A stretch of 43,682 nucleotides of DNA from Bradyrhizobium sacchari (GCF_002068095.1 NZ_LWIG01000006.1:1-43682), one strand, 5' to 3'. Positions 26,607 to 36,239 are shown, numbered from the stretch's first letter. The notes: generated by a model from the sequence alone, not told the origin. Translations and numbers: made by a program.

Positions 26607-28862
26607 ATGGGAAGACCTTCTTTTAGCTCTCGTATTTATTCCTCCGCGCTGCGCTGGCCTCATATCACCAGCCTGCTATTGGCAATCGTCGTTGTTGTGA
26701 TCGCGGCGGCCGGCGTGGTGTATTTCGCCCCAGAGAGGGTTCGCGATGCAGCTCTCAAAATCAAGAACGACGCCAATCTGGTCGCTCAATTGCTGCCTGC
26801 GACCCTGCCGGAGTCATCAAAAATCGAAAGCGCCTATTGGCTGCCGCAAAATTGGACCTCCCGCCAGCGTTACTGGTTTCACCACACATCGCAGGGGACC
26901 GCGACCATTCCTGTCCCCTATCAGTGGTTTTTGGCCCTGGAACGCCCGGAGCTGTCGTTCTCTTACACGAAATTGACGGACGAGAACTACCTGCGCCGCC
27001 TCGGCTTCATTCCGAGCCCAGGCTCAAAGGACTTCGCCGGTAATGCGCCCGTATACGGTTATCACGAGGATGCGCCGAATGGGGACACAGCGAAGCCCGA
27101 TTGGAGTCCAAGCGCACCCGAGAATCCGAATGCTTTGCCGGTCGGCTTTGCCATCCTCAAGGGCGGTGTAGATCCGACGACCGGCGCTCCTTATGATGAT
27201 CAGATCGGACTAACCTGCGCCGCTTGTCATACGGGGCATCTCGAATACAAGAATGTCAGCATACGGTTCGACGGCGGTCCGGCGATGGTCAATCTTGGCG
27301 AGGTTGAAAGAGCCATCGGGCTGTCGATCGGCTACACGCTGATTTTGCCATGGCGTTTTGAGCGTTTTGCCAGCAAGCTGGAGCAGATTAAGGGGCAGAA
27401 CGTCGATCGAAAGCAGCTGCGAAGCGAACTTGAGCTAGCACTTCAAAAAATCAAGAATCAAAAGGCAGAGACCGACAGACTTTTGACGGGCCAGGGGGTG
27501 GCGGATCTCGATGAAGGATTCGGTCGACTTGATGCGCTGAACCGAATTGGCAACCAGGTTTTCTATACCAACCTACTGGATCCCGTGACCGGCAAACTTA
27601 GGGACCCACTCCTCAAGGGCAACTTCGCGCGCCACGATGCGCCCGTGAGCTTTCCGCCGATCTGGGACACGCCGTATTTCCTTTGGGCGCAGTATGACGC
27701 CTCTGTTCTGAACGAACTCGTTCGCAATTCAGGCGAGGCGCTTGGTGTTAGCGCGAAAATCAACATGACAGCGGCCGCTCCCGGACGGCCGCTTTTTGCC
27801 TCGTCGATACATCTCTCCGAAATTGCGCGGTTCGAAGAGCTTCTTCGCGGCGCCGATCCCTTTTCGACGGGAGATGCAGCCGGCAGAAAATTCACAGGGC
27901 TGGTAGCGCCCCGATGGAAGGACGCAGCGGAGAAATTCCGCGGTGACTCGGCCTGGGCGATTGATGAAAGGCTCGTCGAACAAGGTCGCGATCTTTATCG
28001 CGCTCACTGCTTTGAATGCCACCGAGGCCCGGTCAACGATGATGCCTTCGACAAAAAGTGGCCGGAGGATTCGTTCTGGCGCCCAGAGAACCCCGATCGT
28101 TCGGCCAAGAACGAGAAGAACTGGGTGGAGATCGGCGGACGCCATTATTTCAATGTGGTCCAGATGCCGGTCTCGGCGATCGGCACCGACCGCCAACAAT
28201 CGGACGTCCTTACGACACGGCGCGTCCACCTACCCGAGTCACTCGCATTAAATCCTGCCGATGACCTCAACAAAGCCGGAGGTTGCGGCCTTCCCGTCGA
28301 TAAAGGGACAGATCCTCTTTTTGTACTCGCGCTCATGGACGTGGTCGGCAAGACGATCGACCAATGGACCATTACGAACGGCACTTCTGAAGAAACAAAG
28401 CGGCAGATGTGGGGGCCGAGGAAGAACTGCCAAAACCAGCGGGTCTACGTCGAGGCGCGTGCGAGCCGCAACGGCAAGGACGAGGTTGTTCTCGCCCTTC
28501 AACCTCAGTACCGGGCGCGCCCATTGGATGGTGTTTGGGCAACAGCTCCTTATCTGCACAACGGGTCCGTTCCGACCCTGAGACACATGTTGGTGCCGCA
28601 GGCCCAACGGCCGACGTCGTTTTGCGTCGGCAGCCGTGCGTTCGATCCCGTCAATGTTGGGCTTGTCACGAAAGCACAGGTGACCGACAGCTGTGCGGCC
28701 GGCCTCACGAACTTCGATGTGTCGCTGCTTGGGAACAGCAATCGCGGGCATTCGTTTGAGGGCAAGGAAACCGACTTAAGGAAACTGCCGCCTGGCGTCA
28801 TCGGACCAGAATTGACCGACGCCGAGCGGCGAGCGCTTGTCGAGTATCTCAAGACGCTATGA
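26607..28862 (+). CDS. Di-haem cytochrome c of the RoxA/peroxidase type
   Basis: A 751-aa protein with an N-terminal membrane anchor or signal (ITSLLLAIVVVVIAAAGVVY, about residues 23-42), so it faces the periplasm. It carries two c-type haem motifs, CAACH (Cys204-His208) and CFECH (Cys468-His472), and the family hallmark ARPLDGVWATAPYLHNGSVP near residue 640. That pattern is typical of the di-haem cytochrome c peroxidase / MauG superfamily, in particular the RoxA-like branch whose founding member cleaves polyisoprene with O2. The ATG at 26607 has GGAG eight bases upstream; a GTG at 26598 is an alternative. With a phospholipase first in the operon, unsaturated acyl chains are a plausible substrate, but this is untested. 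The family call is firm; the substrate is not. Confidence 0.86.
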   Translation: MGRPSFSSRIYSSALRWPHITSLLLAIVVVVIAAAGVVYFAPERVRDAALKIKNDANLVAQLLPATLPESSKIESAYWLPQNWTSRQRYWFHHTSQGTATIPVPYQWFLALERPELSFSYTKLTDENYLRRLGFIPSPGSKDFAGNAPVYGYHEDAPNGDTAKPDWSPSAPENPNALPVGFAILKGGVDPTTGAPYDDQIGLTCAACHTGHLEYKNVSIRFDGGPAMVNLGEVERAIGLSIGYTLILPWRFERFASKLEQIKGQNVDRKQLRSELELALQKIKNQKAETDRLLTGQGVADLDEGFGRLDALNRIGNQVFYTNLLDPVTGKLRDPLLKGNFARHDAPVSFPPIWDTPYFLWAQYDASVLNELVRNSGEALGVSAKINMTAAAPGRPLFASSIHLSEIARFEELLRGADPFSTGDAAGRKFTGLVAPRWKDAAEKFRGDSAWAIDERLVEQGRDLYRAHCFECHRGPVNDDAFDKKWPEDSFWRPENPDRSAKNEKNWVEIGGRHYFNVVQMPVSAIGTDRQQSDVLTTRRVHLPESLALNPADDLNKAGGCGLPVDKGTDPLFVLALMDVVGKTIDQWTITNGTSEETKRQMWGPRKNCQNQRVYVEARASRNGKDEVVLALQPQYRARPLDGVWATAPYLHNGSVPTLRHMLVPQAQRPTSFCVGSRAFDPVNVGLVTKAQVTDSCAAGLTNFDVSLLGNSNRGHSFEGKETDLRKLPPGVIGPELTDAERRALVEYLKTL

Positions 28863-29210
28863 GCGATGGCGTTGGCCGCCGACCCGGTCACTACGTTGGA
28901 CCGTCGCCGAGTTCGGACGCGCCTCTTCAGAAGACGTGTAATTCGGCAGATTCATCCATCCTCAGCCGAGGGTCATGGTGTCGTGCCTGCCGAAGCCTCG
29001 TCGATTGTCTTGAAGCCGCCATGAGCTCGCTAGTCCTGAGCAGTCCTCCTTTGGTGCAACGCTGGCGTCCCGCCGGATCTCCGCCTAGTGATGTTGGCCG
29101 CGGCTTACAGCTGTGCCCCCACAACCTGTTCATTTCCCAAATGTGGTCCTCTAGTGTAGCTTTTACAACATTTAGTGCCAGATATTTTGGTCATGGTAAT
29201 GATTCGCGCT
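28863..29210. other. Short stretch without a recognised gene
   Basis: No gene, clear terminator or IS end was recognised between the di-haem gene and the integrase remnant. The minus-strand sequence immediately beyond the integrase stop (29150-29210) is AT-rich compared with its surroundings. Confidence 0.4.
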
Positions 29211-29508
29211 TCAACTTTGTGACCGGCAGCTCGCGCGCATAAGCGATCCGCTGGGCAATCCGCTGTGGCCGAGCGTAATGCCGTCGAAAAAGCCCAACGC
29301 ACAGATGATCTGCTTGAGGGCCGGCAAGAGATCCCCGTCACCACCAACTGAGCCTGGAACGCATGAACATCCTCCGAGCGGGCGGTCGGCCGCAATATCG
29401 GCCAAACTTCGATACTGCGCTGAGATACCATCGGCTGCGTCCCCCGCGACAAATTGCGACCGCCGTGTCCTCGATCATGCGGCGGCGGAGAGGGCTCAGC
29501 TGGGTCAT
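29211..29508 (-). pseudogene. Tyrosine-recombinase (phage-integrase-like) N-terminal remnant
   Basis: From an ATG at 29508 the minus strand reads MTQLSPLRRRMIEDTAV, then in shifted frames NLSRGTQ, EDVHAFQAQLVVTGIS and PALKQIICALGFFDGITLGH, ending at a TGA at 29211. This is the order of the N-terminal core-binding domain (phage_int_SAM-like) of integrases that accompany IS91-type elements in proteobacteria. The frame changes at least twice and the catalytic domain with the R-H-R-Y residues is absent, so it is dead. Its position directly downstream of rpoN suggests that mobile DNA has inserted right up to that gene. Confidence 0.6.
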
Positions 29509-29605
29509 CAGAGACCCTCCTGTCTGAAGAGGTCGGCTCTGAGAACGTTAGATCCTCTCAGACGGCGTCGGCCTTTGCTACCAAATGCCGCGCCAGCGGC
29601 TTCGG

Positions 29606-31150
29606 TCAATTATCAATCTCCAAATCTCGCTCTAAAGGCCCGCTTTCAGGTAAATACAAAGCGTCGATTCTGGATTCCAAATCGAGGCTGGGATTTTCTT
29701 CACGGAGGCCAGTTCCGCCCGATGCTCGACTGTTGATCGTTGACCACTGCTTGTCGCGGCGGCGTTGCACCGAGGAGGGAATGCGCATGGCTTCGCGGTA
29801 CTTGGCGACCGTGCGGCGGGCAATATCAATGCCCAAGGCGCGCAGGCGTTCCACGATGGTATCATCCGACAGGATCGCCGAGGGTTCTTCCGCATCGATC
29901 AGCTGCTTGATGTGATGACGCACCGCTTCGGCCGAGTGCGCCTCGCCGCCGTCGGCCGAGGCGATTGACGCCGTGAAGAAATATTTCAATTCGAATGTGC
30001 CGCGATTTGTCGCCATGTACTTGTTGGCGGTAACGCGCGACACCGTGGATTCATGCATCTGGATGGCGTCGGCGACCGCCTTCAGATTCAGCGGCCGCAG
30101 ATGAGCGACGCCATGGGTGAAGAAGCCGTCCTGCTGGCGCACGATCTCGGTCGCAACTTTCAGGATGGTGCGGGCGCGCTGATCCAGCGCGCGCACCAGC
30201 CAGGTCGCATTCTGCAGCGCGTTGGTGAAATAGGACTTGTCGCCGTCCTTGCCGATCTTCTTCGACAGCTCGGAATAGTAGGTCTGGTTGACCAGTACCC
30301 GCGGCAAGGTGTCGCTGTTGAGTTCGACATGCCAGTCGCCATCGGGACCCGAACGGACATAGACGTCGGGCACCATGGTCTGCAAACGGGCCGAGCCGAA
30401 CTTCATGCCGGGCTTGGGATTGAGGCGGCGGATCTCGCCGATCATGTCGGCGATGTCCTCGTCGTCGACGCCGCAGAGCTTGCGCAAGCTCGCGATGTCG
30501 CGCTTGGCCAGCAGATCGAGATGCTCGACCAGGGCCTGCATCGCGGGATCGTAGCGGTCGAGCTCGCGGAGCTGGATCGCCAGGCATTCGCTCAAGTTGC
30601 GCGCGCAGACGCCGGGCGGGTCGAATTTTTGCAGCACGGCAAGGACGTCCTCGACGTCCTTCTGCGATGCGCCAAGACGCTCGGCGGCCTGGCCGAGATC
30701 CGGCGGCAGATAGCCGGCCTCGTCGACAAGGTCGATCAGGTACTGGCCGATCATGCGCTGCGCCGGCGCGGTGAAGGCGACCGAGAGCTGCTCGGCCAGA
30801 TGGTCCGACAGCGTCATCTCGGCTGCGACAAATGCTTCCAGATTGTGGTCTTCCTCGCCGGAAGCGCCGCCGCCCCATTCGGTGTAGGTGGTCAGGGGGC
30901 CATCCTGGGCGTTGTGCGCTTGGGCGTCGGCCAACTGTTCGGCGCTGACCTGATTGACTTCAATCGGGGCTTCATCGCCGGCGGCCCCGTCATTGGCCCG
31001 CTCCAGCAGGGGATTCCGCTCGAGTTCCTCTTCCACGAAGGTCGTGAGATCCAAATTGGATAGCTGCAGCAGCTTGATCGCCTGCATCAGCTGCGGCGAC
31101 ATCACTAACGACTGCGACTGCCGAAACTCTAATCTCTGCGTGAGCGCCAT
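29606..31150 (-). CDS. rpoN: RNA polymerase sigma-54 factor (RpoN)
   Basis: A 514-aa sigma-54 factor, which directs polymerase to -24/-12 promoters (nif, fix, dct and others in rhizobia) and needs AAA+ activators such as NifA. Region I is present (MALTQRLEFRQSQSLVMSPQ then LMQAIKLLQLSNLDL), followed by the core-binding and HTH regions, and the RpoN box ARRTVAKYREAM (about residues 444-455). Beyond the usual end (RIPSSVQRRRDK) there are about 45 extra residues, possibly read-through created by nearby recombination. A FixK2-type box at 31218-31231 would place transcription start near 31184, downstream of the alternative ATG at 31192, so the ATG at 31150 is favoured. In B. diazoefficiens rpoN1 is FixK2-dependent, which fits. 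Intact. Confidence 0.95.
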   Translation of the reverse strand: MALTQRLEFRQSQSLVMSPQLMQAIKLLQLSNLDLTTFVEEELERNPLLERANDGAAGDEAPIEVNQVSAEQLADAQAHNAQDGPLTTYTEWGGGASGEEDHNLEAFVAAEMTLSDHLAEQLSVAFTAPAQRMIGQYLIDLVDEAGYLPPDLGQAAERLGASQKDVEDVLAVLQKFDPPGVCARNLSECLAIQLRELDRYDPAMQALVEHLDLLAKRDIASLRKLCGVDDEDIADMIGEIRRLNPKPGMKFGSARLQTMVPDVYVRSGPDGDWHVELNSDTLPRVLVNQTYYSELSKKIGKDGDKSYFTNALQNATWLVRALDQRARTILKVATEIVRQQDGFFTHGVAHLRPLNLKAVADAIQMHESTVSRVTANKYMATNRGTFELKYFFTASIASADGGEAHSAEAVRHHIKQLIDAEEPSAILSDDTIVERLRALGIDIARRTVAKYREAMRIPSSVQRRRDKQWSTINSRASGGTGLREENPSLDLESRIDALYLPESGPLERDLEIDN

Positions 31151-31217
31151 GAAGCAAGTACCGCTGCTGAAGTTGGTCCGCGTTTTGCTCATCTAGCCAT
31201 GAGCTGATCTACACGCT

Positions 31218-31231
31218 TTGATGTCGCGCAA
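31218..31231 (-). promoter_or_regulatory. FixK2-type box upstream of rpoN
   Basis: TTGA-TGTCGC-GCAA fits the FixK2 consensus TTG(A/C)-N6-(T/G)CAA. Its centre (31224.5) is about 75 bp before the ATG at 31150. With the usual -41.5 spacing, transcription would start near 31184. A match to this degenerate motif is expected a few times by chance in a window of this size, but its position ahead of rpoN, a known FixK2 target in Bradyrhizobium, makes it credible. Confidence 0.55.
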
Positions 31232-31309
31232 AAGCAGATGCGAGATGAGAGTGCTGATGAAGAAAGCGAACAGCTGGAGGGCGACAAACTTGTCGCAATT
31301 CGCTCATCA

Positions 31310-32669
31310 AGCCTCATCGCGCGCGGGAATAAACAAGTAGAGAACTAAAGATTGGGAGGTGCACTGTGACCCGAGGGCATGACCGACGGGCCAGCTTCGC
31401 TGTGGCGAGATTCCGATGAAGGACTTCGCCAGTCCGCGGTAGTTTCGGCGACTTCTGCGAGTAGCCAAGATCCTACACCATCCCGAAGGACCGCCGGCCA
31501 TGGGTGCGCGGAGCTCAGAGTCTGTGTCCGCCCGCTCAGACAATCCATCAATGTCGAGCCTTGCTGCACGCTCGCAATTGGCACGAAACTTTGAAGTCGA
31601 TCGTGGAAGGACGTTGCCAAACAAATTGACACTAAGCCTGGCAGTCAAAAATCGTTGAGGTGGGGGGTTAAACAGGCCGTAAGATCGGTGTTGCGCCAAA
31701 GAGGTTGCGAGCTTGTCGCCGCGTTCGGCTGCCTGAAGCCCGCTGCCTGTTAGACGGTCTGCCCCGTGTGCGTGGGGAACGAGTCTCTTGTCCTGGTTGC
31801 TGTCGCAAATCGGCAGAAGATCGAAGACCGGGCACTATTGTGCCTGCTCTTCGGCTTATCCTGCCCGAAGGTGGCAACGTATTCGCGATGTTGCTTCTGG
31901 GCTCTCACGCATCCGGATCTGGGAAGGTTGCCTTCCTCCTCCAAATTTGTCGTCGCGACCGGGACGATCTTGTCGTTTTTGTCGAGAGCCGCGCGAGTCG
32001 CTTCGCTTTGAAGCGGACTTGCGATAATCACACGCACCGCGAAAAGCGTCCGCACGGGCGAGACCGCCATACTGTTGCCTGTCACCTCGAGCACCACCTC
32101 ATCGTTGGCCAGCGGGGTCTTGCCAGCTCTCTAGCGCACTCCGCGTCATATCAGTGCTCGGCGGAGCCTTCCGCCGCCCCAAACAACACCTCTCCGAAGC
32201 TTCGGTGGATGCCAGCTCCAATCACTCGTCTCATCGGCATCTGAGCTGCGGCGACACGACGAGTGCGAATTCGCGCTCTTGGCACAACGCAGCGAGCAGC
32301 GGGGGCGGCCAGCTCCCAACTCGAACTCCCGGCTCATTGCCCCTGTCGCCGGGCACGCAATTCGTGTTCCCGCTGCCTCTGTTCCGATGGTAGCACCATT
32401 ACAACGCTGCAGAACACCGCAGCGGCACGTTGGTACCGGGACATCTCATACCTGGTACCACACCATTGAGCGGTCGGAGGAGTTTAAGCGACGAATCAAG
32501 ATAAAGACTGTGTTGTCCGTCAGCGGGCGCCGCGGCAATGTCGCCTTGGCCTGCTCACCTCGGCCAGATCAACATGCGCAAGATGGATGTCGGGAGAATC
32601 TTTACCACAAAGCTCATCGAGCGATTGACCTCGCAGCACGAGCAGATAGCTTCAGGTTGCTGGAAATCG
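31310..32669. other. 1.4 kb without a recognisable gene
   Basis: The longest frames are 31705-32244 on the plus strand and 31750-32097 on the minus strand; the latter contains the protein-like stretch RAALDKNDKIVPVATTNLEE but I cannot assign it. No RNA gene, IS end or regulatory box was recognised. Confidence 0.4.
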
Positions 32670-33190
32670 CGCAACAATTGCCGCCGTGGCTGGCAAGCCA
32701 CAATTCCGCAATGCGAAGCATCAAGTCCTCGATAAAAGCGGCGCCGTCCGGCGGCGTGAGGCGCACGGCGTCAGTGACCATGGCTTCGTCCGGCGGCAAG
32801 CCGTTGCCATAGGTTCGAACCAGCTTGCCGCGGCCGGTCGTATCGGGCAGCGGCACCTCTATTGCCGTGATCGATACGGCCGCGAGGGACAGCCAGCGCA
32901 GCCTCGAGCACCAAGGGACGGTTGGTGGCGAGAATGATGATGATGTCGGTGTCTCCCTTCAACCCGTCCATCTCGTTTGAGCAGCCTGTTTTAGCAACAA
33001 TAACTCGCAAGAACCAATTTCATCGCGATTCTCGGCAATCAAATCGACATCCTCGATCTGAAAAGGATGGAATTTTCGCATCAATCCCGCCAGCATCTTG
33101 TGATTGAAGCGACAAGGCATGCGATTAGCACGCAGGGCGTGCATCGTCCGTGGTAAGAAATTCAAGGTCTGAGAGCGGATTGAGCTCGTC
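32670..33190 (-). pseudogene. AAA+ ATPase gene, frameshifted remnant
   Basis: Minus-strand segments in three frames give the middle of a AAA+ ATPase in the right order: Walker B region IEDVDLIAENRDEIGSCEL (about 33060-33005), then MDGLKGDTDIIIILATNRP with LEAALAVPRGRIDHG (about 32975-32880; sensor-1 Asn and the arginine-finger-like region), then LPDTTGRGKLVRTYGNGLPP and DLMLRIAELWLASHGG (about 32855-32680). The pattern resembles FtsH/proteasome-type ATPases. Walker A and the N terminus are not recognisable, and the frame changes at least twice, so it is a pseudogene. Confidence 0.6.
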
Positions 33191-33437
33191 GGCGGTCTTA
33201 TGCAACGAGACTCGCATGCAACGACGGCGGCCCAAATCCACACTGCGCACTGCTGGAGGACACTACATACGCGCCCCTCATGCGCTTCCCCGCGCAGTTA
33301 TCTGGTTGAGCCGCTTCCGTTGAAGTCCACCGTTGAAGCGACTTGAGATCGGTGTCCCGATTCGCAGCAGATGAATGGTAACAGAAGAGCCGGCCCAAGG
33401 TCGGCGTCTCCGATCGTTCCTTTAAACGCGAACGCTG

Positions 33438-34223
33438 TTAAATGAGGCGGCGTCGGATTGCTATGGCGACAGCATTTATCCGGTTCGCCGCCCCCAGCTT
33501 TCGGATGACGTTCTTCATGTGAAAATTGACGGTGTTGTCGCTGACGTTAACAAGCCGCCCGATCACCCAGGCTGACTTTCCCTCTGCGACCCAGTATAGG
33601 CACTCTGTTTCTCGCCCTGTTAGCGGAATGTCTGTCTCGCAAGCTTCATCAGGGGGCGGTGTAATCTGCGCCACAGCGTTGTGAAACGCCGACGCCAACG
33701 TCGTGAGATGAGCCATGCGAGCCTGTGGGTCGGCATCATCGAAGGGAGAGGCAAATGATACGAAAGCCAATCGACCTTGCGATCCAAACAATGGCACGCT
33801 CATGCCATGCTTAAGACCTGCTTCTCTGGCCTCGTCTAAGACGCGCAGCTCACGGGGCTGTAGTTGATATCGACGGGTTAGTTCATCCCACAGAAAGGGC
33901 CTTAGCAGCGTTGCTGTCCGCCGGACCACCGGGTCGATCGCTCTGTACGCTTGCTCAGCATAGCGTTGGCACCAATCAGAGGGAAAGTTTATAGTTGGCG
34001 GGGGCGGCAGATACGCCGGCAGGCGACGCTCATTCGGGCAGGTGAGTGCTCCGTAGGCGACTTTATCAAACCCTTCATTGCTCGCGTAATTCACAAGAAG
34101 CTCGAACAGCGCTTTGATTGATTTGGTCTGCGTCGCGCATTGGACGAAGCTGAATAGGTCGGGACCGCCGCCTTTCCGTCCGTTTGGAGAGATTGGCATT
34201 TCACCCTTCGATTGGTCATACAT
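33438..34223 (-). CDS. Orphan LuxR-type quorum-sensing regulator
   Basis: A 261-aa transcription factor with an N-terminal autoinducer-binding domain (about residues 30-185) and a C-terminal LuxR HTH (about 200-258; LTGRETECLYWVAEGKSAWV, then NTVNFHMKNVIRKL). The residues that line the acyl-homoserine-lactone pocket in TraR-type proteins are all present: Trp84, Tyr88, Asp97-Pro98 and Trp112 (DWCQRYAEQAYRAIDP then FLWDEL), so ligand binding is likely retained. The ATG at 34223 has an AAAGGAAA site upstream; a frame open to 34631 exists but its sequence is not protein-like. No luxI synthase is in the window, so it is a LuxR 'solo' that may sense signals made elsewhere or by the plant. Intact. 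Confidence 0.92.
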   Translation of the reverse strand: MYDQSKGEMPISPNGRKGGGPDLFSFVQCATQTKSIKALFELLVNYASNEGFDKVAYGALTCPNERRLPAYLPPPPTINFPSDWCQRYAEQAYRAIDPVVRRTATLLRPFLWDELTRRYQLQPRELRVLDEAREAGLKHGMSVPLFGSQGRLAFVSFASPFDDADPQARMAHLTTLASAFHNAVAQITPPPDEACETDIPLTGRETECLYWVAEGKSAWVIGRLVNVSDNTVNFHMKNVIRKLGAANRINAVAIAIRRRLI

Positions 34224-35338
34224 TTCTATTTCCTTTTGCGTACCCAGATGTTGGCTCCGCTTGTTGCAGGTGAACGCTCGCGCGCGAAGGAAAGGCCGGG
34301 CCCGGAATGTTTGACCCGGTCCAGCGCGCACCGAGGTGAAAGGTGGAGCAAACCCCGACGCGCCGGCAGGTTGAGCCGAGGCGGAGCTGACTTTGTTCGT
34401 TGCCGGGAGTGCTAAATCGTCGCGAGCGGATCCAGACTCTCGAAACAATGGTTGGCAAATGATGCAACGGTTGCGGCTGCCAAGGTCAGCACTTCTCGTA
34501 AGAAAATACCCGCATCTGGAGCGCCGACGTAAAGAAATGAGCATGGCACGTAACTCTTCGCACAGCTCGGCACACCTCGGGTTACGGACCGGAGCAGCCC
34601 CCTCAGGCGCTTGCGCATGTTGGGCCGCCACTCGCTGACATTCGCAAATCTACTTGGCGAGCACGACAGCGTGTATGCGATCCTCCTTTCCAAGAACCAC
34701 GATGATGGGCACAGCAATTCTCGCGCCACATTCCGATCGGCAAATTGGCCCCTTAAGAGATGCACCCAGAGAAAAGCGGTCTCCTCTGAGATGTTTGAGC
34801 CGATGTGACATAAGTCAGACATGCGACATCGTCTCAGGCACGACATCGAATTGATATAAATCAAGAGCGTGATTTAAGGCCGGTTGCCTCACCTGGATTG
34901 ACGCGGAACGCGGATGGGCACTGCCTGTGAGTGCGGTCCTAAGGCGCGACCAAAATCCAACACTAGTCTTCCCATCTTGAATCGAGCAGCGGAGCAGGAG
35001 TTTAGTCTATCGGGGTCTTTGAGCAGTCGTGGAGCGGCGCTTTCGGCGTCTCGCTGTGGCGCGCCTTGCGAACTGCCCCATCGGCGTCATAAGGACTTGC
35101 CCCCCTTCGAGAGCCGAGGAGATAGCGAATGAAAGAGGAAAGAATCACGGAAGGCTCGTCATGGATTGATCCGGGGGCAGTTGATAAAGACCCCGGGTGA
35201 CGTGGCAGAGATGTTGCGCCCGCGGGCGTAATAGTGAGGCGGTCTGAAGCGGATTACACGCCAGCTCGGATGCAGCCTTCACACGGTGAAAGGCTACGTA
35301 GCGGCTGGTGGAGACAAGCCGTTCAAGTCGTGTGCGGG
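34224..35338. other. 1.1 kb holding a FixK box but no recognised gene
   Basis: On the plus strand a 72-codon frame (34914-35132) begins 50 bp after the FixK box, with GGAAC six bases before its ATG, but resembles nothing I know. On the minus strand a short protein-like stretch (IAVPIIVVLGKEDRIHAVVL, about 34650-34715) may be the tail of a lost gene. Confidence 0.4.
34851..34864. promoter_or_regulatory. Perfect FixK/FNR palindrome
   Basis: TTGAT-ATAA-ATCAA is a perfect copy of the anaerobox bound by FixK and FNR. It can act in either direction. Neither side has an identified gene nearby: rightward the first frame is a doubtful 72-codon one at 34914, leftward the luxR gene starts 630 bp away. 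It may have lost its target to deletion or serve a small transcript. Confidence 0.7.
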
Positions 35339-35962
35339 CTAGCTCTCGCGCACCACGGTCTTCAAGTAATGATAGGCCTTGATGATCTCGACCAGGCGCC
35401 CCTCCGTAGAACGATCGCCCCCATTGGCATCGGGATGGTGCTGTTTGACCATCGCCTTGTACCTCGCCTTGATATCTCCGAGCGTCGCATCGACACTCAG
35501 GCCCATCACCTGCAACGCCTTCCGCTCGGCATTGAAAATCTTGCGCGCCTCAGGCTTGGTCTCCGCGCGCGGGCGAGCACTGGCGCGTCCGCTCAGCTCG
35601 GCGAGCATGCAAAAGGCATCGCAGGCGTCCTTGGAATCGGCCGCGCTGCCGGTCATTGTGCGAGCGCTGATGTTCTCGCCCATCTTCCAGGTTGGACGAT
35701 GGCCGATCAGCGCGTCCTGCTGGTAGCGCGCGACCGCTTCCGCGTCCATCCCCGAGAAGAAGTTGTAGGACTGATTGTATTCGCGAACATGGTCGATGCA
35801 GAAGTGCCAATATTCGCGCGCATTGCCGCGGCCCTTTGGCGCGGGATGGGTAGCCTTGTTCTGGCAATCAGGCCATTCGCATAGCGCCGCGGTCTGGCGC
35901 TCCTGCGCTTCCTTCTTGTTAATGCGAATGGAGGCGAAGATTTTGGATGTGTCGATCGGCAT
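35339..35962 (-). CDS. J-domain (DnaJ-like) protein
   Basis: A 207-aa cytoplasmic protein with a C-terminal J domain (about residues 150-203: LQVMGLSVDATLGDIKARYK, then MVKQHHPDANGGD with the HPD at 176-178). J domains stimulate the ATPase of DnaK-type chaperones. The N-terminal half holds a possible metal site (Cys28, Cys33, Cys55, His58) and an aromatic stretch EYNQSYNFFSGM. This architecture, lacking the Gly/Phe and zinc-finger regions of true DnaJ, is common as a conserved gene in Bradyrhizobium and relatives. The ATG at 35962 follows a purine-rich GGGGCCAGG. It stands alone, away from chaperone genes. The client is unknown. Confidence 0.9.
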   Translation of the reverse strand: MPIDTSKIFASIRINKKEAQERQTAALCEWPDCQNKATHPAPKGRGNAREYWHFCIDHVREYNQSYNFFSGMDAEAVARYQQDALIGHRPTWKMGENISARTMTGSAADSKDACDAFCMLAELSGRASARPRAETKPEARKIFNAERKALQVMGLSVDATLGDIKARYKAMVKQHHPDANGGDRSTEGRLVEIIKAYHYLKTVVRES

Positions 35963-36239
35963 GACCTGGCCCCGTTGGCGGAGCCGCAGTTAACAGCGCC
36001 GCTTCTATGCTAGAGAATTGGTTTGGACGGCAGATCTGTCTCGGCCTTCGCATCTGGTCCAGTGGCGTGATGTAGCAGGCGCTTCCTAGCAATCGACATG
36101 CCAGGACTCGTGAGCTTGATTCACATAATCACCTAAGAGACGATCAACATCCTGCCCTTCGCCCAGTCGTCTGCGGTTGATCATGCATTTCGTACAAATT
36201 CTCCCCAACAGAACGCGTGATCTGTTCGCCAGGGCCATC

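Noticed and set aside
30053..31063. 336-codon plus-strand frame opposite rpoN
   Set aside because: Shadow of the high-GC rpoN gene; sequence has no domain and rpoN is unmistakable on the other strand.
31750..32097. Minus-strand frame with KNDKIVPVATTNLEEEGNLP, faintly like a Lon protease N terminus
   Set aside because: The similarity is limited to a few residues and no other Lon region is nearby.
34914..35132. 72-codon frame after the FixK palindrome
   Set aside because: Has a plausible start signal but no recognisable family; kept only as a possibility in the findings.
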